Assembly (NCBI GenBank): GCA_019925795.1
Contig: CM034311.1
Span: forward strand, 46,161,374 to 46,225,373
Direction of reading: 5' to 3'
DNA from: Dendrobium chrysotoxum
Taxonomy: Eukaryota > Streptophyta > Magnoliopsida > Asparagales > Orchidaceae
Length of the DNA stretch: 64,000 bases
Under the pieces are notes generated by a model, which had not been told where the DNA came from, made no database searches, and worked only from the letters and a program-made list of their open reading frames with translations. The position numbers were made by a program, and so were the translations under genes. Positions within the stretch are counted from its first letter, which is position 1, and each line of letters starts with the position of its first letter. This document shows positions 35,640-47,281 of the stretch, piece by piece.

Positions 35640-36060
35640 GATTTGGAAGTTCCGAACGCAACGCCGAAGTTCGTTTTGCAATCAGACATCGTTTTGGCAA
35701 CGTCGTGTGTCCATTTCCTCGATTTGCCCGTCATTGCCTTGGGACCCGCGTTGATCTTCTCTCACAACTTCAATTGAACAAATTGTCAATCACTTTTGAG
35801 TATTGACGACGCTCTGAACTCAACGGCGAAGTCCGTTTTACGATCAGACGTCATTTGGTTGATGACGCGCGTTATTTTCGGGTGTCGGTCGCTGATTTTG
35901 ACCGGTCGTGCCCGATTGGACTGCGAGGGGCTTCGACTTAGGGGAATTTGATGTTTTGGTCGCAACGGCGCAATCCGTTCGGCGATTAGACGCCATTTAA
36001 CCCTTCAAGTGGCGCGTTGTGACAACGCGTGCATCGCTTTCTTCGTCGATTTCGCTCTGC
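35640..36060. repeat. Degenerate GC-rich repeat, three copies
   Basis: A block of about 45 bp with the core CCGTTTTACGATCAGACGTC occurs at about 35664, 35829 and 35965 in diverged form, spaced 165 and 136 bp. Each copy is followed by a GCGCGT/ACGTCGT-like run. I do not recognise the family. Confidence 0.6.
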
Positions 36061-36253
36061 GCGTGTATTCAATATGTAAGTCAACACTAGTATTGTACAT
36101 TTGATTTTATGCATACTATAACATTAAAAGTTGTAGAACACATGAACGGTATATCTTGATCATATGGATGTGGTTGATGTCTGAAGTCCCTGTGTCAACT
36201 TAATATGTTGATATGCATAAAAAATTCGGATGAAAATGTGTTAAAAGTGAAAT

Positions 36254-36370
36254 ACAATAATAACAACAACAATAATAAGCCTTTATTCTACTACGTGGGA
36301 TCGGCTACATGAATTTTTTTCTCCATTGTGTCCTATTAAGAGTCAAATTCCCATTTAGATCTAATAAATG
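36254..36370 (-). repeat. RTE-type LINE (or Au-type SINE) 3' tail
   Basis: AACAACAATAATAAG is followed by CTACTACGTGGGATCGGC and CCATTGTGTCCTATTAAGAG. It is the third copy of this tail in the window. Confidence 0.68.
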
Positions 36371-38662
36371 TATTAGTGAAATAAAAATTATGTATGCTAT
36401 AATTTTGCAACTCCCCACCTTAGTACTCCCTAACATACATTTGTACTCCATGTATGGTGGGTCATTTGCCTAGATGGCTTGACATTCCATGTTGCAAATT
36501 ATTAGATCTTCATAGATGATGACAGGCACCATTACAATATCTTACCTTTACTACAATTGTACCTCCCATCAAAGTCGCAAAATGTAATCAAAGTGAGCAT
36601 GCATAAGGCCTAATATAAGATGCAACAAGATTCTTCATGGATGTGCATATAATACCAATTTAGTAATGATGCAAGTCTAATTATTAATGGGATTAGATTT
36701 ACTTGGTATGCTAACACAGAAACATTAGAATTAGGAATAGGATTCATACCATCTGATGTGATTATTCTAGCGTTTTCTAGTTTTTTTATTAGTTTCAGGA
36801 TTTTAGTGTTGTTCCATTATATTTATTATTAGGATTATCTTTATTTTGAATTAGATGACAGACTTTTTAGATATAAGTTTGAATTAAAATTGTAAACCCT
36901 ATTTCTATAAGAGGTTGGATGGATTCTTGTTTGTCAATTAATTATGAATTTTATTTGAAAGATTCCCTCTCTACTATTATCTTTTATCTTCTTGCTCTCT
37001 CCCTCATGGTTATCCTCTTTAGCCATGAAATTCCTATCAAAAATCCAAAACTCAATAAAAAATCCAAGACATTAGCCTCTCTCTCTTCACAGATGCATCT
37101 AAGGTGGCCCAACTATTATGATGTGTGCAGCTAAATCAACTAAGTGAACTTAAGGATTCATGGATCACAAACTACTATGTAAAATAGTAACCTATTTTTT
37201 AAAATGTAAGCAAAAATGACAAGAATTAAAATATTGAAATGATCTAGTAAATCTTATGATTCCAACAAAAACTTTTGAACTACATAAAATTAGCAAGTAA
37301 TTGCAATTTAAATCCCATGAAGATATTTTCAGTTGTGCAAAATTTGAACAAAATCAAGAATATTAACAGGCCATTAAGAAATTCTGTAGATGAAATGAGA
37401 ACAAGGAACCAAAATACTAAAATTAGAGAAATTAGGCCTCACGTCGGCACAATAAGGTAACTTCTTCTTAAATTAGTTGGTCGCACTTGTTCCACACTCA
37501 AATGGTTCATACATTCATCTTGCACATATAAGCCTGAGAGCTGAAAGAAAGCTTATTATTCAATCAAAATTGTTTAATTACATACAACATAATATAAATA
37601 TATATAGAATTAAAATATAGTCAACTCAATCTTAGGTTTAATTTAATCTCCAAAAATAAAAGTTAATTCATTTGTTAATTTTGAATCACAAAACACCTTA
37701 TCCGTTAGTTGTTAAACTCGCTAAGATATCCCCATGACCATAGTTCTAGTACCTCAAAAATTAAAATAAAAAGAAGCCGTAGAATGTGTACACTATCAAT
37801 GTAAAATAAAGTTGTAAATCCTTAGGAATTGCAGCTTGGATAACAAATAAAGATTAATCGCACACCATAGGAATGAGAAGAAAGAAGTCGTAATCACCTC
37901 TCCATAGCAAAATACCCATAAAGAAATAAGAATAAATACCACTACTCAAGCAAAATAGCCTTGCAGCTGAGTACAATACAACCTAATAATGACAACACCT
38001 CTCAAGGAAATACTAACCACTGCATCGCCAAAATCTCCCAACCCAAAAAATTATTGTAACAACCCTTAAATTAAACAAAAATAAAATTATGCCAAATCAT
38101 ATGACAAACCTAATGTTAGGAAAATAAAATGACCTCTCTTAAGGTCATCATCATGGAAATGCTTTAATTATAAAATAAAATAAAAGAAATCAGCAATAAA
38201 AATAAATAAATTGTGTCTAGAGTGATATGACGCCTTTGATAAGAATAAACACAATTTCTTCACTAACAAGTATCTGCTGGCCATTATCGACATAAATGTC
38301 AGTGAGTTCGTGAGAGCCCTTCGGTTTTATCATGTGACTATCACAGCCAGCCAACTAGGCCTAGACTAATATCATAGTAACCTAGTAGAATGATGTGTAT
38401 TGATGACTTCAAATCAATTTCAATAAATATAACTATTTTTTAAAAAAATATTTGCTTATCAATAATAGTATCAAAGTTGTTAAATCTCAGCCTCGCGTTC
38501 TTACATTGATCCCACAGCCATGAATAGTGATCCATGGGAAGTCCACCTGAATCACATTGAATACCTTCCATAGCCTGATTTCGGAAGGATTGTATTAAGG
38601 AAATTACTCATTCTGTAATTATTTGTGGTTATTTGTTTCTTTATTAAGGCATCTTGTATAGA

Positions 38663-38672
38663 TATATAAATA
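38663..38672 (+). promoter_or_regulatory. TATA box in the left copia LTR
   Basis: TATATAAATA lies in the 3' half of the LTR, with AATAAA about 25 bp downstream. The right LTR keeps CTATAAATA at the matching place (43736-43744). This fits the usual promoter and polyadenylation layout of short copia LTRs. Confidence 0.6.
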
Positions 38673-38731
38673 AGGATTATGTTATGAAATAAAATTCAAG
38701 ATTTTCCCTCTCAAACCTCCTGATTTTAACA

Positions 38732-38744
38732 TGGTATGAGAGCC
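38732..38744 (+). other. tRNA-iMet primer binding site of the copia element
   Basis: TGGTATGAGAGCC directly abuts the left LTR; one base differs from TGGTATCAGAGCC. Confidence 0.85.
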
Positions 38745-38783
38745 ATGATAAGCAGAGAAAACGGCCTTCATTGCCATTGAAGA

Positions 38784-39180
38784 ATGATCATCGATCGTCG
38801 GCCCTTCGTGCATACGCAAGGGTTTAGGGAGACATCAGAGTTGCCAGACGCCGCTGACGCCTTCTTTGGAGGACTTCAGTTGCGCCTCACACGGTGGGAA
38901 TGTGGGACATTGGCTTCCTCACTTGCTGTCGGAATGCACGCAGACGTCCGGAAGACTCGCATGCGGGACGCCTGGTCCTGTCTGGATGAACCGACCGCAA
39001 AAGCCGAGCTCTGCGAATGAGCGGTACGAAGCCGAAGGACGGAGCTGGAACGGAGACTCCTGCTTGTGACTTGAGTGGTCGAAATCTTGCGGGAGAAGCC
39101 TCTTTGCTTGCCCTAGCTATCCGATCCGAGTCTTTTAAGGACTTGGGTCGGTTGGCCTTGTACTTAAACCAAGAGTTTGA
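38784..39180. other. GC-rich segment in the copia leader, origin unknown
   Basis: Between two stretches with the leader motif CTTCATTGCCA/CTTTATTGCCA sits about 400 bp of much higher GC than the rest of the element. It ends near a TA microsatellite (39189-39211). A minus frame of 111 codons overlaps it but shows no known domain. It could be an insertion or captured host DNA. Confidence 0.5.
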
Positions 39181-39322
39181 TAAAAACATGATATATATAT
39201 ATATATATATAGAGCAAACCATCGGTCTTTATTGCCATAACTAAAGATTAGAGGGATTTATTTTTTGGGAAGCCTTCATTGCCACCCAAAGATAGTCTTC
39301 ATTACTATCAGTTGACACCATA

Positions 39323-42300
39323 ATGTCAGAAATTAATTCTTCCCAGAGCATTGACCAATTTGAGGATCCTATGTGCACCAAGGACGAGGTGACCTCCAAA
39401 GCATGCAACCTTCCTATCGCCTAAATGGAAAGAACTATCTAAAGTGGTCTTAATTTGTGAAGACCTCCTTAAAAGGGAAAGTGAAATTACATCACCTCCT
39501 CGAAGGAGTACCAAAAGAAAGAGATCCTAATTTTTGGGCACGGGATGAAGCAGACTCCATGATTATGTCATGGTTATGAAATTCCATGACTCCAAAAATT
39601 AGCGATACATTTATGTTCCTTTCCACTGCAAATAACATATGGGATGCCGCTAGACAAACCTTCTCAAATGCTCGGGATGCTGCTCAAATTTTTGAAATCA
39701 AGATCAAAGTAGGAAGCACAAAGCAAGGAAGCAAGACCGTAATAGAGTATGCCACTCTTCTACAAACCTATGGCAAGAACTTGATCACTACAGATATATA
39801 GAGACCAGATGTCTAGAAGATGTTGTTATCCTAAAGAACTTTATTGAAAAAGATAGAGTTTATGCTTGCAGGACTAAATGCAAAATTTGATCAAGGGTCT
39901 AGATCCATGGCAAAGAGGAGACACCATTATTAAATGAATTCATTACTCTCATCCTCGTTGAAGAAAGCCGACGAGGAGTGATGTTGGAGCCAAAGGTTGT
40001 TGAAAGTTCAGCAATGGTGATGAACAGAGAAGCACCATGAAAAAAAAGGTAAAGACTCCTCAAAATTTAAAGACAGAGACTCACTTTGATGCAGTTATTG
40101 CAAAAAGTCAAGACATACAAAGGAGACGTGCTGGAAAATACATGGAAAGCCCCCTCAGTAAGGAGTGGAATCAAAGAAGTGAAAAAAAAAAGCACATCAC
40201 ATGCCAAAATACAACGAGTCAGCCTAAACCAAAAACACAGTCCAACTTCAATAAAGAAGATATTGAAAAACTAAAACAACTCCTGGTATCCCTTGAAAAA
40301 CCAAATGCATCTTCCTCTCTTGCACTTTTAGGTAAGTTCCCTATTTCCATTGGTTTAAGTGCCTCTAGAAATCATTTAAAAGGATTGTAGATCATTGACT
40401 CAGGAGCCAAATATCACATGACACATTCCCCTACCCACTTCATCAACTATATTTCTTGTCCAAGTGACAAGAAAATCATCACTGCTGATGATTCTCTTGC
40501 CACAGTAGAAGGCCAAGGAGACATACCCTTATCTCCTTCCCTTACTCTAAAAAATGTGCTCCATATACCTCTATTATCCACAAACCTCATATCTATACAA
40601 AAAACCAATGACCATAATTATCAAGCACTTTTTAGCCCTACCTATTGCTTATTTTAGGACCAGGGATTCGGGAAGAAGATTGAACTTGCTAAGGAGAGAG
40701 CTGGATTGTACTACCTGGAAGAGCTGAATAAATCTAAAAATAGCTACTCTATGTTATCTCTAATTGGCAAGAAATTCACTATTTGGCTTCATCATTATAG
40801 ATTAAGACATCCATCTTTTGATATCTTAAAACATGTGTATCCAAAACTTTTTCAGAAATTAGAAAATGAATATTTTCACTATGAAACTTGTGAGTTAGCC
40901 AAACATAAAAGAGCTTCTTTTCAAAATAAAAATGAGAGATGTGATACTCCCTTCTACCTTATTCATAGTGATATATGGGGACCTAAAAAATCTCCAACAT
41001 CTCTGGGGCACGCTGGTTTGTATCATTCATTGATGATTGCACTCGAGTCTCTTGTATCTTTCTCCTCAAAAATAAATCCGATGTTAGTACCATTCTCCCC
41101 ATTTTTCACACCATGATCCAGAATCAATTCAGGATAAAAATAAGGAAGTTTTGTTCCGACAATGCTAAATACTATTTCAACCAAACCCTATTCTCCTACT
41201 TCCAAAGTGAAGGTATCATCCATGAGTCCTCCTACATTCACACCCCACAATAAAATGGGGTAGTAGAAAAAAATGGTCACCTTCTAGTCTCCACATGCTT
41301 TCCTATTCCATCATAATATACCCAAATCCTATTGGGGGGAAGCCCTCATAACTGCCACTTACCTCATAAACCGACTAAGTTTGATAGCCTTGGGACTAAA
41401 AACTCCAATAGATATTCTGTCCTCCTTTTATCCTGAGTTACGAACCCATAATAACCTTACACCCAGAATCTTTGGGTGCACTGCCTATGTCCACATGCAC
41501 AACCACAATAGAGAAAAATTAGATCCAAGAGCACTTAAATGCATCTTTGTTGGATATTCAGCCACCCAAAAATGTTACAAATGTTATTACCCCCCACACA
41601 AAAAATTCTTGTCTCAGTTGATGTTACCTTTGATGAACAAAATTTCTATTTTACCAAACCTCATCTTCAGGGGTAGACTGAAAATGAGGAAGATGAGGAA
41701 AGTGAGCCTGCCCCTCTTGACCTTCCTCCACCACCTCAAACACCTCAAATAAATCCTCATGAGTCCAAAAATAGGGAAACTGAAGACAGAACTTTCAGTA
41801 GATTTGGGAATGTATATTCCAGGCGTACGAGTCCAAACTGTGCTTCGAAGTAGATCCATGAATCTGATCCATCTCCTGAAATTAAGGTAAATACAAATTC
41901 ACCACCTCCCTTGTATCCTATAACTAACTCTATTTTCTTCACTAATTTTTCATCCTCACACAAAAATTTTATGGTTGCACTAGAAGATATTCATATTCCT
42001 AATAATGTTTCTGAGGCCTTATCTGATGAAAATTAGAAAAATGTCATGAAGATGAAATGCTGGCCCTAGAAAAGAACAACATGTGGGAAATTATCAACCT
42101 TCCGAAAGGAAAAAAATTCGTTGGCTGCAAATGGGTGTTCTCTGTAAAGTACAAAGCTGATGGTACATTGGAAAGGTACAAAGAAAGACTAGTGGAGAAA
42201 GGGTATACTCAAACATATGCATTGACTACCAGGAAACCCTTGCACCTGTAGCCAAGATGAACACTGTCGAGATCCTACTCTCATTAGCAGCTAAGTACAA

Positions 42301-43532
42301 CTGGCATCTAGAACAACTTGATGTAAAAAATGCATTCTTACATGGGGACTTGGAGAAAGAGATATTTATGGAGATACCATCAGGATTTATGAAAAATCTG
42401 GAGGTGACAAGGTGTGTAGGTTGAGAAAAGTCCTATATGGGCTAAAACAATCACCTAGGGCCTGGTTTGGAAGATTCTCAAAATTCATGCTTATGAATGG
42501 GTATCAACAGAGTCAAGGAGACCATACATTATTTTTTAAACACTCAGACTCAAGGGGAGTTATAATATTATTAGTGTATGTGGATGATGTTATCTTGACC
42601 GGAAATAATGAAGAGGAGAAACTTAGTTTAAGGAAAAGTCTTACCAAAGAATTTGACATTAAAGAACTTGGCAGACTAAAATATTTTCTTGGAATTGAAG
42701 TAGCCAACTCTAGCAAAGGAATCTTCATTTCATAACAAAAATACATTAAAGATATTCTGAAGGAAACATGTAAACTAACTTGTAAACCAGCACTAACACC
42801 AGTAGAACCAAATCTTAAACTGGGAGAAGTTAAAGAAGATCTAGATGTAAATAAAAGGGCTTATCAGAGACTTGTAGGGAAATTGATCTACCTATCCACA
42901 CCAGGCCAAATATAGCATTTGTTGTAAGCATAGTCAGTCAGTTTATGCAGAATCCAAAGCAGGCTCATATGCAAGCAGTAGATAGAATACTGCATTACCT
43001 TAAGGAAAACCAAGGGAAAGGGATTCTCTTTAGAAGAGATCACGGAATAACCCTAGAAGCATACATTGATGCGGATTATGCAGGATCACCAGTAGATAGA
43101 AGATCTACTTCTGGATACTACACATTTCTTAGAGGTAACCTAGTTACATGGAGAAGCAAGAAACAGAATGTGGTGGCAAGATCTAGTGCTGAAGCAGAAT
43201 ATAGAGCTATGACCTTAGGAATATGTGAGTTTTTATAGATCAAGATGATTCTAGAAGACCTAAGGATCAAGTGGGATGATTCTATGAAGTTACATTGTGA
43301 CAACAAATCAGCAATCAGTATAGCCCACAATCCAGTTCAGCTTTACAGGACCAAGCGCATAGAAGTGGACATACATTTTATTAAAGAAAAATTAGACATT
43401 GGTCTAAGATGTATCAACCATGTATCATCAAAAGATCAACTTGCAAACATCTTTACCAAAGGATTGGATAGCTTTGCCTTTCTCAGAATGATTGTCAAGT
43501 TGGGAATGGCATATCTATATTCCCCAACTTGA
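39323..43532 (+). pseudogene. Copia gag-pol polyprotein, broken
   Basis: Gag starts at ATG 39323. After a frame change near 39420 it continues with YRLNGKNYLKWS and, past a stop, WNSMTPKISDTFMFLSTA. A zinc-knuckle remnant (CYCKKSRHTKETCWK style, with shifts) lies near 40090-40140. The protease has IIDSGAKYHMTHS near 40395. The pre-integrase region (WLHHYRLRHPS) and integrase follow to about 41600 with several stops. RT is at 42057-42735 (KKFVGCKWVF; YGLKQSPRAW; VYVDDVILTGN) and RNase H at 42945-43532 (DADYAGSPVDRRSTSGYY; SSAEAEYRAM). More than ten stops or shifts make it non-functional. When intact it encodes particle, protease, integrase and RT for copy-and-paste movement. Confidence 0.92.
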
Positions 43533-43808
43533 GGGGGAGTATTAGATCCCAGCTTCCCGTTCTTACATTGATCCCACAACCATGAATAGTGATTCGTGGG
43601 AAGTCCACCTGAATCATGTTGAATACCTTCTATAACTAGGCAGCTGATTTAGGAAGGATTGTATTAAGGCAATTACTCATTATTCTATAACTATTTGTAG
43701 TTACTTGTTTCTTTATTAAGGCATCTTGTATAGATCTATAAATAGGAATTATGTTGTGAAATAAAATTCAAGCTTTTTCGTCTTAAACCTCATGATTTCA
43801 ACAAAAGT

Positions 43809-45907
43809 ATCTAAATATAATAATCCCTACTAATTTTTCTTTCAAAATATAAAAAAATTAACTACTACAATAACTCATCTTAGGAATGCATCTCTAATGA
43901 ATTATTGAATTACTTATAACCCTAGTCACCCTCTAATGATGTGCCTAATGTAAGAATCTAGAAACTAACCTTCAATGATGAACAACTAATACTTTGATAA
44001 AGAAAATCATAAGATAATGTGTTTGTTTGCAAAAATAATATCTATAGATAAAACCTGCTGACTACGTTATAAATGATAAAGTTTATGATATAAATATGAT
44101 CAATGAAAGAGGCAAGAGTAATAATACTTATTTATCACAGTAGCATAAAAATATGTATAAACGCAAGATTATCAAACATCATAATTGTTCAATAATGCTT
44201 ACTATGCAGTAGGGTTCATAAAAATTTATATGCAACATAGTCATCACATATTTCAATGCGAAAATATCCACTTAAATGTATACTATATTTATACATCTAT
44301 AAATAATGCATTAAGCATTATTATAATATTTTTGTATTCATCATTATATAACAATAATCGGTCTGGTAAGATATACTAAACTAGGAAGATTTTTACAACC
44401 CTTGAAAATTCAATAATTCCTAAAGCTCAATAATTCTCGAAATCAATTTGTAGACTTGTCAACCCTATGAGCCACTCAGCAAAATATTTTTACCTAGAAT
44501 ACGTACATAATGCAAATAAGAATATATTATATAAATATTATATATGAGCAAGATGCTAGAGTCACGAGTGTGAAAGGAATTGCCCCTAATAAGGAAGTTT
44601 ATTTATCACTTGACTAGTAAAAAATCAAATGCCAAACTATATTGTCCTACATATCAATTTATGACATTGATCTTTTGTTGCTCTAACATATGATGCTTGA
44701 TAAATCCTATAGTCAAAAGAATCTACATCACTTACACATTCAAACATTAATAACCAATACAACCATTAAAACATATCCTTGTGATTAATATTACTAATAA
44801 ATTTCTCTTAATTTATATTAATGTTAATCACATATAATCATGTATAGACATTAGTATCTATATTAATATTTTAGTTTTAATATTCTTTAAAGTTGTATAA
44901 ATAAAGCAACTCATTTAAATTTTTGTTAGCAATGCACAAACTATACGCCTTCTTCCAAATTAATAAATTACTTATCATTTGCATGGCATAAAACCCATTT
45001 AGTACCCTTTTTTTAATGTGCGTATTTTTGCGTATATATCAAAATTTATAATTTTCTTAGAGCTTCAAATTGATTTCAGGAAGGAATGGGGAAGAAGAAA
45101 ACTAAGTTAGGGTTTATCTTTCTGGAATAATTAAAAAAGAAGAAATCCTTATATAGCCATATTCAATTCTTCTTTTCCTCTTGATCTGATCTCCTTGTTG
45201 GGTTTGCTTTAGCCCACATCGAAATCACATGCAGCACATTGTACGTAGCATTGCTTAAAGCATGTTCATGCTGCACGCAATGTCACACTGTGCCTCACAT
45301 TGTGCTCCCAGGCTTCGCTTGACACTTCCACGCATGGCTGCTATCGATCATTCACGGTGTCGCTCTCTAATCTCCCTCTTTCTTGATCTTTATTTGGGAT
45401 TATGATGCCCGCAAACTGCCCTAACAAGGCAGACCTATTAAAAAAATTAGTTGTTATTGTGTCTTGGTTGGTGTTCCCAACATGGCTTTTGTCCGGGTTT
45501 CATTAAGTTTATTTTATTTTTTTAATTCAGTTCAATAATAGGCATTTAACAAAGGTTACGAATGCACTTAGAAATGGTTTATATACGGACAGAGGACAAA
45601 GCTTTACCAAAATAAATTTGTTGCTGTGCTTCAGAAATATCTATGATGAGATGGATCTTTTTCACAACTGGAGTTTTATAGCTATTAAAAATTAATTAGA
45701 TTTTTTTTTTCCGAAATGAAAAAGTCTGACATCAACAATAGTTTCTATAAACTCAGCTTTACCTACAACCGTCCGTTCCAGAACTAATTTTTGCAATCAT
45801 TTCATGCAATTGCTCAGTATATTCTTTATGTTCTGAATATTTATTATGTTGTATTATTTTGTTCTCTTTCTGGATTTACCTGTTCAATCATATTATCCTG
45901 TGGTCAG
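43809..45907. other. Distal part of the giant intron
   Basis: The sequence is AT-rich without a recognised gene. It has the general look of an LTR of the gypsy family seen elsewhere (a stretch with GGGGAAGAAGAAAACTAAG near 45090), perhaps the other half of an old insertion into which the copia element jumped. The last ~20 bp form a normal branch/acceptor region ending GGTCAG. Confidence 0.4.
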
Positions 45908-46032
45908 AAAAGGAGAAAGTGGAAGGGGAAGAGTTACAGGAATGGTTGAAGATGGTTGTTGCTCCTGCCGAGCTGAGATATTTTGTAAGAGGAAAACGTG
46001 ATAATGCATTTAAATTAAAGACAAACTCCTGA
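45908..46032 (+). CDS. FTSH9: Last exon of the FtsH protease gene
   Basis: The exon follows GGTCAG and completes a GAA codon split across the giant intron. It reads KEKVEGEELQEWLKMVVAP, then AELRYFVRGK and a short variable tail, with TGA at 46030-46032. The EKVEG-EELQ-WL-VVAP pattern is the conserved C-terminus of plant FtsH7/9 proteins, so it belongs with the exons at 11427-14535 despite lying 31.4 kb away. It has no function by itself. I found no competing terminal exon closer to 14535. Confidence 0.9.
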
Positions 46033-46622
46033 CAAATGTTTCCCCTGACATCAAGTTCATAGCGCAGAAGAATATATCGTCTTTGTATCTTTTCTGGGAA
46101 AAGATTGTTAAAAATTAAGTTCTTTTCGAAGAAAAGCTGTCGATTTCACTGCATATGCCCTCCTGTCATTACAAGCGTGGCTATTCGGATGGTCAAGATT
46201 TTGATGACATATCTTGCTCAAGTTCCCATTACACTGCAACTTCCTACAGGCTTTCCATTTCGCCAGGCCAGAATGGTGTCGAGCAATTAGATGATTAATA
46301 GTACATATTATGTGTAACTTCCTGTACATTATTATTGTTCCAGTCAAGCAATCCAATTATAAGACACTGTAAAGTTACATGTCAACATGGTCCGTTGGGA
46401 AGTATCAGAGCTTTCTGATATCTGCCTATTTTTTTAATTATTTTTATGACCAACTCAAAATCCTGCTTGTTCGCTGGTTGTATCGAGAGAATTTGGCAGA
46501 ATACGATGATTTAAATTTGATTTAAATTGAGTTTATTTTGAGACGGATATAATAAATAATTAAATCATTAAGCTTTGTATTTTACTGTTGCTAAAAAAAA
46601 TAAAGTGAAAATTGAATCGTGA
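46033..46622 (+). other. Probable FtsH 3' UTR and flank
   Basis: No second gene is visible. A candidate polyadenylation signal AATAAA lies at 46551-46556, in a T/A-rich context, about 520 bp after the stop codon. Confidence 0.5.
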
Positions 46623-47105
46623 TTAGATATTCAAGCAAATTTTTTTCATGCCAAAAGCAGTAAAACAAGACCTTTTTACTACTTTCGGTTGGTCAGGGGG
46701 AGCTCGCAGAACTCGTAAAACGTAGGCAAAGGGGTTCTTAAGGAGAAGGGGGCAGCCTAAAAAATCCAAGTGAGAATGATTTTTATCTGCCCCTTGACAT
46801 AAATAGCAATTTAAGGCAACCCAAATCCCTCGACGAGCCATACTTTGATGAGTTTTGAGCCCCTCAATGCATGCCAATTGCCATCCAACAAAAGAGAAAA
46901 TTTTAGAGAACACCACTTGAATCATAGGAAGGATGGATACAAAATAAGGCTTCCTTCGCCTAGGAGTTGAAAAAAATGTCCATACTAATCTATCCCAAAG
47001 AAGCCATATCATTGGAATGGTGGAGATCAGCGCATAAATTTCATGACTAGGACCGGAGGCCCAGGCTAAAGGGAAGCTCCATTTCCCTTCAGATATAGAT
47101 AGCAC
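46623..47105 (-). pseudogene. L1-type LINE fragment with RT-associated zinc finger
   Basis: The 160-codon frame contains WQLACIEGLKTHQSMARRG followed by CYLCQGADKNHSHLDFLGCPL. This matches the zf-RVT pattern (W, T-x-x-x-M-x-x-RG, CxxC ... H ... C) at the C-terminus of plant L1-type LINEs. The reverse transcriptase itself is absent, so this is a 3' remnant. The LINE family differs from the RTE-type pieces elsewhere in the window. Confidence 0.7.
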
Positions 47106-47281
47106 GGTTTAGCGTCAAAGAATATTTAATTACAGTGAGAACACAGTCAGATTCGAACCAATTTGCTGGAATGGAAAAAATATTCTGATAGACGCTTTTT
47201 TTTAATTATAAGATCAATTTTTTTAATAAAAAATAATTTATTGGGCTTTTCTCTTTTATGATAAAAAAATAATTTTGTAAT

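Larger units (their letters stand above)
33950..38477. other. Unassigned intron sequence right of the ASY1 fragment
   Basis: Apart from AT repeat copy 2, I see a 137-codon minus frame at 34788-35201 without any known motif, GC-richer degenerate repeats at 35640-36060 and a LINE tail at 36254-36370. AT-rich sequence with no recognised gene follows to 38477. A TGTAACAACCC at 38055 resembles an LTR edge, but I could not find its partner end. Confidence 0.4.
38478..43803 (+). mobile_element. Ty1/copia retrotransposon (Ivana-like), 5,326 bp
   Basis: The LTRs are 38478-38731 (starts TGTTAAATC, ends TTTTAACA) and 43540-43803 (starts TATTAGATC, ends TTTCAACA). The 5-bp target duplication AAAGT is perfect (38473-38477 and 43804-43808). 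The primer site TGGTATGAGAGCC directly follows the left LTR at 38732; a polypurine tract (TTGAGGGGGAG) precedes the right LTR. Domain order gag, protease, integrase, RT, RNase H on the + strand is that of copia. The LTRs differ at roughly a tenth of positions, so the insertion is old. TATA boxes (38663-38672, 43736-43744) and AATAAA (38688, 43760) are present in both LTRs. Lineage is by RT/RNase H resemblance only. Confidence 0.96.
14536..45907 (+). other. FTSH9: 31.4-kb terminal intron of the FtsH gene
   Basis: The donor is GTAGAC at 14536, after the codons ...GLGAHLE plus one base. The acceptor is GGTCAG at 45902-45907. Phase 1 is kept: the split codon reads GAA, and the next exon supplies the conserved C-terminal KEKVEGEELQEWLK. 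No other exon that fits was seen in between. The intron contains a 79-bp tandem array, a CACTA element, a hAT element, an antisense ASY1 fragment and a copia element. If transcription stopped within it, unspliced message would add 12 residues (GRLEYSHFCFRL) and then a TAG, giving a protein without the normal tail. Confidence 0.85.

Noticed and set aside
38055..45410. One old gypsy solo LTR enclosing the copia element
   Set aside because: The left edge TGTAACAACCC is suggestive, but no convincing right edge or target duplication was found.
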